Shown here one piece after another: positions 1 through 11,000 of a DNA stretch of 64,000 nucleotides; position 1 is the first letter of the stretch, and each line of letters starts with the position of its first letter. Source of the DNA: Siniperca chuatsi. Taxonomy: Eukaryota; Chordata; Actinopteri; Centrarchiformes; Sinipercidae. Location of the stretch: NCBI RefSeq assembly GCF_020085105.1, contig NC_058047.1, positions 22,028,001 through 22,092,000 on the forward strand, read 5' to 3'. Under the pieces are notes generated by a model, which was not told the DNA's origin, searched no databases, and saw only the letters and a list, made by a program, of their open reading frames with translations. The translations under genes were made by a program, and so were the position numbers.

Positions 1-58
1 ATACATAAAGGTTGGTCTTTGAACAAAATTAAATGGGGTAAGCGACTGGTTTGCTTAC

Positions 59-3000
59 CCTCCTCTTGAGTCCAGCTATCAACGTTTTCGCTCCACTGAC
101 TCCACAGGCCGGTGCTAAATTTGGATCTGGCTCTGAAATGGTACAACCTGTAGGGCTCCAGAGAGGAGATTGGCCAAACCTGTTCCGAACCCATCTGCAC
201 ACCCTGTAAGTCAAAATACATGTATTTTTCATCTTATTTTCATTGGTTTAAACTCACTCATCCATGCTCCTAACTCATAGTTCAACAAAGGTTTCTGCCT
301 GTGGTGAAGTGCCATTTATGATCACATTGTAAGAACACCTGATAGAGCATATATGGTCACATTTCAGCTTGTTTTTGGGACATTGTGAGTTCACCTCTGC
401 TCACGTCAACCTGACACTCAGATCTGCCTTTGGCTTTGAATCAGCTGAACTTGCAGTGGCAGTATGTCTTCAAAGGTTTTAAGTAACCTGCAATATTCTT
501 GCATTATCTCATTGAAAGTCCCTACATTTTCTAAATCTGGCCCAATCTGAACAGTTAAGACTTCTTACTGAGTCTGAATAAGATGTCCATGTCGGTGCTT
601 CTGCTCTGTATTGGATCTCCAGGTGCTGAGTCCTCACAGACTGCTCCACTTTGATGATGCACTCTCGGGAAGAGCACTCGGGTTGGCCAAGAACAGGCGT
701 CGATGGCATCACTGCTCGGATCAACACAGTCACCATAGTGGTCAGATAAATCAAAAACAAAAGTCTTAAGCAACTGTCACAAAACATGTCAAAGGGCACA
801 CAAAATTGAGAGTTTTTGATGTTTGTTTTTTTTTTTGCCATAAATGCAGCGATGGAAAAGATATAGGACTCCACTGCATCATTGCTGGCCAATCAGAGGT
901 AGTCATCACTTAGTGAAAAAAGGATGATGGATAGAGATTATTAATCATCATAAACTTCAAGATTAGAGCATAAAAGAAGGACACGTTTCACTGCAAAGCT
1001 GGTGTCAAGTTCCAGTCATGATATCATTGTCATTTCATGCCTTACAAACAACTCATGTGTAACTTCATTACACATGAAACACAACACACCCTCCATGCAG
1101 ATGTTGCCACTTATTGGAACCCTTATGGGATGACCAATGTGCTGCTGTCTTACCAATGTCACTGAGTGTGTAGTTGGTGATGATGGACACTGCAGAGCCC
1201 AGGGGATTTTGGGTTTGGACCCACACAGAGATCAGCTGGACAGATCTGGACACACTGAAATTAGCTGACGGTATAGCAGTTCCCTTACTGGAGACTTTGT
1301 ACGACACTGGTCCATCCGTGTGGTTTCCAGACACAGTTCTCACCCTGAAACACACAAAGCCAAGTGTCATTTGACAGTAGATAAAAGCAATGTGAGATTA
1401 TTGATGAGCAGTACGTTCAGTAAATAGGATGTTTCTGTTGTGGTGTCAAACTCACCACAGCACTAAACTGTTCCTAAGATAAGTGTCTCGTCCTCTGTTC
1501 CATGTGCAGAACACAACTTCCCTTTCATTGTTTATGACCTTGGAGATGCATGAAATGTTTTTAGGGCGCTCAGGTGGGTCTGAAGGACAAAGAAGAAGAA
1601 GTATTGAGCAGAGAACATAAACCCAACAATCAATCTAAACAAGGCCTTTATGAAACATTTGAAACTGCAGTAGTTCATTGCTTGTACATGGGCTGTCATT
1701 CCAACACATTACTGTAGGAATATCCAATTAGGAAGCAATATCATTAGTCATTATTGAAAACTTTATTTGGTTGTATCCTCACAAACAAAAATATTCTGTT
1801 AGTAAAGGTGAATAATAGTGATCCATAAAATCCATAATGCACTGCTATTCCTTAATGTTATCAATTACATTGCATAAACAGATTTCATCTATTTCAGTAT
1901 TGGATGTGTCATTACAGAACGAGTTTTTATATTGATAACATTGTGTGCAGGTTCCATGTTAGCGAACTGGCATATTGCATGTGTTCAAAAACAAGCTTGT
2001 TTTTACTCCTCAATTAGTCACAGCTCTGTGGTCAGAATAAGCAACTTATCGCAGTTAGCTTTGAAACTTAGCTGCACTCAGCCTCCAACATGCGAACAGT
2101 GTGTACTCTAAGTATACAAGAGAAAGCAGAACCAGCTGTGCCTCTTTTCATTTTTTGCTTTACAGCTCTTGTAGCTTGAAAAGTTACAGTCTTCTCATAT
2201 GAAAGTCTCATCTTGATACACCATGCAATGTAAAACATCCTGCAGGATATTTTTTGGTGTATATTCATGTGAGTTTTGAATGAGAATAATGTGTAAGAGG
2301 CAAAGAAATTCGGTGACTGATCACTATTTAAGCTCACACTGAGCTTTCATTCTGCTGTCATATACTGTCCCTCTTGTATTAAAGGCTTGGACAGTCATTT
2401 CCTTGGAGGAAAAATAGTATGAAATCCACTAAATCTGTGCAAAAAGAAACTTAGATGTTTCAGAGAGGGATGCTTTCCTGCTCCTTGATTTCATACTCAC
2501 ATCCAGCTGAGATGTCCAGTCCACAGGGGTCTGGAGGATGAGGACCGGAACACTGACAGCTGTATGTTCGGTTCTTGGTTATGTTTAACACATTAAAATA
2601 TATGGTTGTAGAATTCAATTCTTCGTGCTTCTGTGGTGTGGGCGGATGGTCGCTGAACATGGATCCCCTGTCTATGCAGTCAAAGGTGCAGTACACCTTA
2701 AAACTGGAGCCTCGCTGCACCAGAGGTCCAGCGCTGGACCAGATGGCACAGGATTTCTCACCTAAACGTGGAAACGATGGCTTATATAGACTGCATGTTC
2801 ATGTTATCAGATGAGAAAATGAACATTTTGCACACCTGCCTTACACAAAACGCATCATCTTTATGCAGATGCACAATTTTACCAACATCATTGATAAAAT
2901 AAAAAATGCAGTGGTCAGAAATGAGAACCAATGACAAACCAGAGACTGGAAACACTGTCAGAATAACTTAAAGGTTTTTTCTAGAAAGGCTTTTCATGTA

Positions 3001-3166
3001 CATCCACTATCTAACTTTTATCTCCAAATAATATGAAGAAATAAAAATTAAAACGTAACTTACATGCCAACTGAAACATGTGTCCACACAGTAGTCTGAA
3101 CTTACCTATGCAAAGCTGCAGGACCAGCACAGTGACAGCAGTGAAGATGGACCATGTTTGGGACAT
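59..3166 (-). CDS. il12rb2: Interleukin-12 receptor beta 2, 5' part (continues past left edge)
   Basis: Signalling chain of the IL-12 receptor, a type I membrane protein of the gp130-like class I cytokine receptors. Six coding exons can be phased (minus strand): 3166-3106, 2761-2501, 1579-1456, 1344-1154, 711-569, 203-59, giving about 308 aa with all GT/AG junctions in phase. Residues 1-20 are a signal peptide (MSQTWSIFTAVTVLVLQL). An Ig-like domain follows (about 22-107, paired cysteines, N-glycosylation sites), then D2 with the typical FCTWNRGRDTYL strand, then D3 ending in a canonical WSQWS motif near residue 296. The last exon ends in a GTAAGC donor, so the membrane-proximal domains, membrane segment and tail lie outside. 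A TATA-like heptamer lies at 3198-3204, just upstream of the ATG. The name rests on domain order plus its place directly downstream of il23r, as in mammals; another gp130-family receptor is possible but less likely. Confidence 0.78.
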
Positions 3167-4857
3167 TGTCGCCGTGAGTCATCAGTAACTGCCTTCTTAT
3201 ATATGTCTCTTACATTGCCGCAGGGACTAGTAGTTTACTAGTTTGCCTTAAAACAAGGAAAAGTACACAAATGCATGAGGTCAGTCATGTTTTTACATAC
3301 CTACATCGATTTTAAAGGTGGGCCTATTTATCGAGGAATAATGATAATAATCAAAAGTTCTTTTCTGGGAAACCACTCGGTGCTTTATGAATTTCCCTCC
3401 TGGTTGCCGGCGCTTATATAATCCCATTTGTATTATATAAATATGAAATCATGTATACATTTTAAGCAGAGTCATGTAACAGATACAGCGCCGTATTTGT
3501 CTCAACTGCAGCTGCGTACAGTCAATAATGACGGTAATTAAAAACAGGAAAAACAAACATACCGGTACTCACCAAGACATCACATCCCAGCATCATATTA
3601 ACCTTTATTGCCTTCTGAGCCTTTTGAATCGCTGTTCGTCATCATCTTTCCAAACATCTTTATTTAGAGAAGTGTATCCAGACTGTGGTGAAGTGACAGC
3701 GGAGACTCCGTGGTGGCTGACTGCCGCCTCTGGTGTGATGATGTGACAAACTTCAGTCACAAACTCAGTCACAGTTCATCAGTGAAGCCAGACACACACA
3801 CAGAGGCTGTGCAGATGCAGGCTGTTGATCATTAGGTATTAGCCTTTACAGCTAAGATAGTGCATACAATTACAGTGTATTATTGTGTACTATTACTGTA
3901 ATATTCTAATGTCTAGACATTTAGAAAGAAAGTTATGACTAAAAGTAGTCCTCCAGTATTTTTATGGGTAGTTCAGTTCTTACCAAGAGATTTTCATAGC
4001 TTCCTTATAGGAAATGATCCTGCTGTATTTGTTTTTGTACTGTTTAGCATCATATCCAGAAACTGTGGCTTCTCAAAATCTGCCTACCACAATGACAGAC
4101 AATGCAGACGCAGGTTTGATCCGTGAATCTCATATAGAAAATGAGAGGACTGATTTCATACATGATGAGGAAAGTCTGCGTGCTGGGTGTTCAGATGACA
4201 TCCTGGAGTGTATAACACCTGTAAAAGGAGGAGTTGCAACAGCACAACAACCTCTCACATGAATTTTCATCATCACATTTTCCACACAGCCGTTCACTCC
4301 CCTAATCGTATCCCCATGTGGTGCGGTAAGGGGACTTTCCCCCCTAGCTGCATCACATTTCACCTTTAGATGTACAGGCACAATACTGGCCTCAAGATTA
4401 ATAAAACAACTGCAGTATTGCACAAAAACATCACAAAGAGTGACAGATGATTTTTAAAGGCAATAAGTCTCTAGAAGATTTCTGCCAACTTCTGTCTGTC
4501 AGTGAAGGAGAGACCCTCTTGAAATTGCGATTATCAATGAGGAAGTGAGATGACACTCAGGAAGTCCAAAAAAACGGTGTTTAACTGCAGGTGGTGCATG
4601 TATGAGTAAAAGTTTAGGTTCATGAGCGGATTACTTTACCATACACTGAGCCATTATCTGTAACAGGTAAACCCCAAACTGACTTTTGTCAGCTTGTGTT
4701 TGGAATAATTTCACACTCACTGTACTTTTTATAAAGTAAGAAACTCACAATCCTTTATTAATGATGTAGGCCTACCTACTTTCTAGTAAATCAACACATC
4801 TGCATTTTTCCAGAAGTGTATCCATTGGAGAAGAGTTCTTTATGTATTAAAGAGCAT

Positions 4858-6770
4858 TGTGCGAACATGCTCACAATGACAATGCTAACGTGTTGATGTT
4901 TAACAGGTATAATGTTTACCATGTTCAAAATTTTTGTTTGTCTTTCCTGATGTTGCTCGGATTCCCCAGTTAATGGTCTTTGTCAGATATATCAGTGGTA
5001 AGGATATCAAGGAGGAGTTCCTGTTCTGTGACCGGCTGCACACAACAACAGGGGGAGAGGATATTTTCAGAGTGGTGGACACAAATTTGAAGGACCTGAA
5101 ATTGGAAGGGATTAACTGTATTGGAATTTGCACTGATGCCGCCAGGAGCTTGACTGGGTGCAGATCTGCTTTTTGGGCTCATGTTCGTAGTGGTCCTAAA
5201 TGTGAAGGTGACACATTGTATCATCCACAGGGAAGCTTTGGCCAGCAAAGCATTACAGCGTGACCTAGGAAAGGTTTTTGATATGGTTGTGAGAGTAGTG
5301 AATCTAATCAAAAAGCTACCACCACAAGCCAGTCTCTTCACAGAGCTATCCAGGGAAATGGGGGCAGAGCATGACCACCTGCTCTTTCACTGTGAGGTGG
5401 CTCTCCAAGGCAAGAGTTCTGCAGAGAGTGTGGGAGCTGAGAGAAGAGCCTACCTCAAGAATGAAGACACTAACCCTACCAAGCACCTTGTGGACATTTT
5501 CAACAAGCTCAACACACTGAACACAAGCCTTCAAGGAAAGGAGAACAGCCTATTGGAGCTGGAATTCAAGGATTCACTGCATGCCCTGGGTCTGTGGCAG
5601 TCCCAGCTGGGTACAGGAGAACTGGCAATGCTTCCTGTCCTCTCTGCCTACCAAGTGAACATGGGTGTTCCCCCGAGTGACTCTGTGAGACAGAACATAG
5701 TTGAGCACATGTCTGACCTACGGGAAACATTTAAGTGGTACCTCCCTGACTCACAGGGATCTCAAAACCTCTAGTGGGTGAAGTATCCCTTCCAAGCTGT
5801 GCAATCACTACAGCTGGGTCTAAGTCAGAGTTAGAGGCACTGGTCATACTGCAGGTCAACAATGGCAGTAAGTTGCTGTTTGAGACAATCACCCTCTCAG
5901 ACGGCTGCTAAATGTTGGGGTTTAAGGCTGAGGGACGAAGGGAGGGCGTAAGAACGGAGAGCTGAGAAAGAGGTGAGAAATACAAACAAAGTAGAACGTT
6001 TGTTCATTTAAAACTGTTACAAAATTGTATGTACATATTTTAAGAGGTGGTGAGAAACTTAACACGTTGATTATTGCTGTGATGTACGTTATATACTTGA
6101 CCGCACTCCCCACTCCAGCTGACATAGTGAGTGTATTGCCTTACTGCTTCTATGGCCTCATTTTTCATTGCAAGTTCATAGTGCAAGTTCAACACGCAAA
6201 TTAGATTTTTGCTGTGATGCACTTTCATAATGAAATAAATACATTTCATATACATTTCAAATTCACGGTTTGTTGTGTTCTTTATCAGTAGTTTCTAAAT
6301 GTAGATGTTATGGCAATTCATGATGTATTTTTGTAAGTTTGGGTCCCGGGGAGACACCAAATTTCTCTTTTGGGTCTCGAGCTGAAAAAGTTTGGGAATC
6401 CGTCAGCATGATAGCATTTGCTAATTAGCACTAAACACAAAGCACAGCTGAGGCTGATGGGACTGTCATTAGTTTAGGTATTTGGTCACAAACTTAATCT
6501 GATGATGGTGCTAGAAGAACAGCCAGGGGATCAACTAAGGTATGACAGTTACTCCTGAAGGGAACATGAATATGTGTGCCAATTCGTATGGTAGTCCATT
6601 GTCGACACATTTGATTTAAAACCACAAATGTCAGCTTCATGAAGGAAATGTCAGGGGATCACCATAGTCGTTAGAATAGCCTACATCCTCTGGGAACCAT
6701 GCATGTCTGCACAAAACGTTGTGGAAATCTGTCTGGTAGCTAGGTAGATATATACCAGTCAAAGGGATTT
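4858..6770 (+). repeat. Common teleost interspersed repeat, split by a hAT insertion
   Basis: The left arm (about 4858-4928, with the phrase ACATGCTCACAATGACAATG) and right arm (about 6404-6770, with TTTGCTAATTAGCACTAAAC and then GCTGAGGCTGATGGGA) belong to one repeat family that I recognise as widespread in percomorph genomes. A second, partial and diverged copy lies at 39449-39718. The arms would be continuous without the hAT remnant at 4929-6403. Class is uncertain; I see no coding capacity. The right boundary is approximate. Confidence 0.6.
4929..6403 (+). mobile_element. hAT DNA transposon remnant (ZBED5/SCAND3-like transposase)
   Basis: Two reading-frame blocks encode parts of a hAT transposase. 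Positions 4943-5215 carry QLMVFVRYISGKDIKEEFLF, EDIFRVVD and GICTDAARSLTG (the usual form is CTDGA.SM.G). Positions 5214-5774 carry CIIHREALASKAL, then EMGAEHDHLLFHCEVAL, then a leucine-rich stretch ending in DLRETFKWYLPD. A frame change near 5215 separates them, and a stop follows at 5772. The N-terminal zinc finger and the C-terminal dimerisation region are not visible. The right end (6340-6403) resembles a hAT terminus, with GAGCTGAAAAAGTTTGGGAA. The left terminal repeat appears missing. This is a dead, truncated copy nested inside an older repeat. Confidence 0.75.
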
Positions 6771-7141
6771 TCCTCGACCTGACAACCCAAATGTTGTCCT
6801 TATTACTTATCACTGATCTTTAAAGCATCAATAAATTATTTATTTAACATTAACAAAACCATTAGTTACTTTATAGTATATCTATATAGAAATTGGCATA
6901 TAGTCCGGAATTGCTACACACTTATTAGAATGGCATTCAATCAAACTCAATATAAACATTTCATATTCATTTATTACTTGGTTTTTCATCATCTGAAGCA
7001 TTATTTTCTCTGATTATACAAAGTCACTGAGGTCATCGCTAGAAGGGAAATGGTGCTTGAATAATGCTTTCTTGAAAATCAGTTTAGTAGTGCAGATTGT
7101 CCTGTTTGTGTCATTCCGTTCGTCCCTGCTACACCTGTGCG

Positions 7142-7984
7142 TCACAGAGTAGCTGCCTGAGGGAAATAACCACCAGTCAGTGTTGTCTCAAGTGTATACT
7201 GACATAAACAAGTGTCCGCTGTGTCAGGAGTCATTGTTTCACCCTGTTGTAAATCCAGAGAGGGAGAGTCCGCTTCCACATTGTTCTCAGTCCCTCTCCT
7301 CCTCAGTAAGAGGCCACCATCCAAGACACTCGTTGTTTCAGGAGTTTTAGGCCACAAAACACCACTAACAGAGCTGAGAGTCAGCCCCAGAGGTGAATCA
7401 GAGAAATCCAACTCCACACTGGACAGCAAGCCTCCTAGTAATCCTCCAAATGCACTTGAACATCTGTCTTCCTCTCCACTTGTTGGTACATCCCTCTGCT
7501 CTTCTTCTGTCCACTTCACCTCATCTCCTTCTGGAGCCACCGTAGCAATCTGGGGTTTGTAGCTGACATTTTCCAGCCGGCTGTCAACAAGTATGGTCCC
7601 AGCATCTGACATTAGCAAAGGTGTCTCCCCTGTGGGTCGTTCTGATCCAACTTGGGATATTTCGATGTGGATGTTGGGGTACACGTCTTCCCTCTTGTCC
7701 TGGGAGATAAAACTGATGGGGGACAGCGGAGGGTCACTGTAGGTGGACGGGAACGACGGTTCACTTCCGTACTGCTGGAGACAAAACAAAAGCAAAGCCA
7801 CAGTCAGATATGAAGTGAATATAAAGCAAACATGTTGGACAAACGTGTGTCATCAGATCTCTTGCATTCACTTGCAGCAGCTCACAAAGTTGCACGTTGT
7901 CAGAGTGAAAGTAGAAAGTAACAACTGGCATCACTTCCTACTGAAAGTCCAGACTGGTATACTTCTTTTAAGAAATATCTCTGA

Positions 7985-8083
<99 letters not shown>

Positions 8084-11000
8084 ATATATATATACATATA
8101 CATATAATTATGCTTGTATTGTTGATGTTGGGGCAGTTGTTGCAGTTGCTAACTGTTGCATGGAGAAGCATGAATGTAAACACAGTTGGCTTTATTAGCT
8201 TTCTCTGATTACCTCGAGTAGTCTGATGGCAAGACTGTTTCCTGGTTTTGGTAAGTTTTCATCAAACCAGGCAGGTCCCCAGGATATACATTTCAGTTTG
8301 ATCCTGAGATAGAAAGAAATTTAGGTTTTAAAAGGCTGGCTGACTTTATTATCAGATGCAAGAGTGATGCAAAATGTACAGAATTTAGAAAAAACTAAAC
8401 AAAAACAGCGTTTTTCTGCTTCTGTGTATGACTAATGATGGCAGAGCCATATTGGGTGAAGCACACATTCAGTATCTCCACAGCTAAAACCACCTATCAG
8501 ATTGGGGTGCTTTGACCACATGCAGTATATTTTTTGCAACAGAGTTTAGGTTTCTTTTCATGTTAATCGTGTGGCTTCTTGTTCATGTGCTCATGTTGTG
8601 GTGGGGCATTTCATGAAATCAGCCACAGGGGCATCCATCCAGGTTACTAGTAAAACAAAACCTACACATTCAAAATCTGTTCCAGGAGATTGAGGAAAAA
8701 AAAGTGATGTTTACCCTCGGAATACTTTCACTATTATTAGATGATGTCTGGTGTCTGTTATGGTGACTGTTGTTTTCCATTAAACAATGATGTTTAAGCA
8801 CAAATAATGCTTACTAATACCTTTCCCTCACACAACTCCAGCACATCAGGTTGGATATGATCGCTACAAAGAGTGTGATGATGAAAACAAGCACAATCAC
8901 CAGGCCAACTAGAAGAGACAAGAAGGGAAAGACACAACAGTTTAGTAGAGATGCTGTCAGGGAGTTAAGAAGACAAAGTTCTTGTTAATCTTCCCACTTT
9001 AAGCTTTCTTGCCCTGAAATAAAAATGGGAGGGGGATATCCATTACAGGCAAATGCTTTCACAGAACAGGCTTAATAGATTGATATTTGTGTTTTTAATG
9101 GGTGCATGGGATGGCAGCAGGAGACTGACCTGCAGGGGTTGCAGGCTGAGAGGATATCCGGCTCCCCCGCGGCCCTTCTCCTGCTGAGGTGGACGCGGTC
9201 AGCTGCAGAGCCAGAGCTCCATCAGGACAGTCCAGCCACTTCTGTCTGGGACCGGAGCCAGACAGCGTCACTGGAGAGAAGCAAATGACAGCCATGTTAT
9301 TTTAGATATTTAAGCTTTAAAATATGTAATTAGGCAAGATTAACTGCCTTAATTCAATTGCTACAATCAGGCACAATTCACTAATCGTGATACCGTGTAG
9401 AATTTTGACCCTATCAATCAATACGAATGTTAAGATCACAAGTAAATTATTGACCTTGGAAACAACAGAAACAATCTCAATCTCTAAATTGAGATTGTTT
9501 TGTTAAATATGAATGCTGAAAAATTCGACCTGAGTTGAACATTTTGGTTGCTAAAGAACTTCAGTTTGCAGGAGAGCCCAAGAGTATGTAGCTAAAGGCT
9601 CATTTGTATGTTTTTGTCAGTGTGGTGCAGCCATAATTGCTCTCTACAGACTATCACAGGATATAAGTAACTCCAAAAAAAAGGGGGGGTGAGAATAAGA
9701 CAGCACATTCAAGGAATCTTAAGTAAAAGCATTCAGTGTACACACATGTCACATAAGAAAGAGGAAAAAGTAAGCTCTCAGGTGCTTTTACACTGAAGTT
9801 CCAGAAATAGTGCATGAAGCAGGTTGGTTAGTAACAGCCTTACGGTTGCATGTGTGCATGTAGCCACATGGCTTCCTGTTTGTGGTCAAAGCCAGTTCTA
9901 GAAAACTGTATGATTCACTGAAGACATTGTGACAAATTATGACAACCAGGGTTTGAAACATCAATTTGCTCACTTCTGAAAATATGCATTCCTCAGCTAT
10001 ATGTCGAGAACTTTGCAAAATTCATATTCAAGCAGACAATCAGGACAGGTATGGCACAACATGAGATTTATAGGATATATCTCCAAGCCATGCTTTCAAA
10101 AAAGCCATGAGACAAAACCAGCAAATGTTAATGTATGGTGATGAATTTTCTTAATCAATGTTGTAACGTCTGTTATGCTCCATTGGCTCTGTTGTCATTT
10201 CAATATATAATTAATCACAATCAACAAAAACAATCAACAGTTTAAGGTTTGAATTTCATCACATTACTGGAAGTGAGAGGTGAAAAACCCTGCTGATGCA
10301 CTGAAGGTTTGTGGGAGGGGAGTATCAATGGAATGCTGGTGGCACACTTTCCATTATGTAACAGTGCTGAAACACAATATATATGCATACTACTGCATAT
10401 ATGATTTCCCACACGTGTGCGTACTCATAGTAGGCATGCTAGAAAGCCTTAGCCTGACCCAAGGTAAAGTACACACACATACAACATATGCTGATATGAG
10501 CACCATAAAAAGAAGTCCTCTTGATGTACCAGAACAGGAAACGACTCACAGCAAAGTTGTGCTTCCTCCAGACATTCAGATCAAAGTGTCATTTTATTTG
10601 GAAAGAGCAAGTTCCCCCAAATTACAAAAACCTACTTTCTCACTCATCCCCACCCCAGTGGTGTCTAGCCGAGCAAATAGTTTTGGGGTTATTATAGGAT
10701 AAATCAAGTTTTAAAATATCTGTCTCTGTCTGACAATGGAGGTGAATGAAATTTTGTTTGTGGTGCTCACAGCATTGATAAATTTAGAAAATGCAGAAAA
10801 TATTCTATATTATGGATTTAGAACAGCCTAACCATGTGGGCTGCAACTAACCACCGATAGATTGATAGACTGTTTAAAATGCGTTTCACAATGTCCTAAA
10901 GCCCAAGGTGACATCTTCCGATTGCTTGGTTTTTCCAACTTACAGTCTAAAACAGAAGATCAGTTTTCTATCACATAAGACAAAGAAAAGCAGCTAGTCC

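Larger units (their letters stand above)
3167..7141. other. il12rb2 to il23r spacer
   Basis: About 4 kb between the il12rb2 start and the il23r stop. The region 3240-4850 shows no gene I can support; short ORFs there have no recognisable family. From about 4858 it holds an old interspersed repeat split by a hAT remnant (listed separately). The il23r 3' UTR must lie in the right part; AATAAA-type signals on the minus strand occur near 6840 and 6968. Confidence 0.6.

Noticed and set aside
3935-4423. Overlapping ORFs on both strands before the hAT remnant
   Set aside because: No resemblance to the hAT N-terminus or to any gene; not supported.
7212-7562. 116-codon plus-strand ORF
   Set aside because: Antisense shadow of the last il23r exon; no family resemblance.
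7984-8094. ORF with (YLSI)n repeats
   Set aside because: It is the translation of a (TATC)n microsatellite in an intron of il23r.
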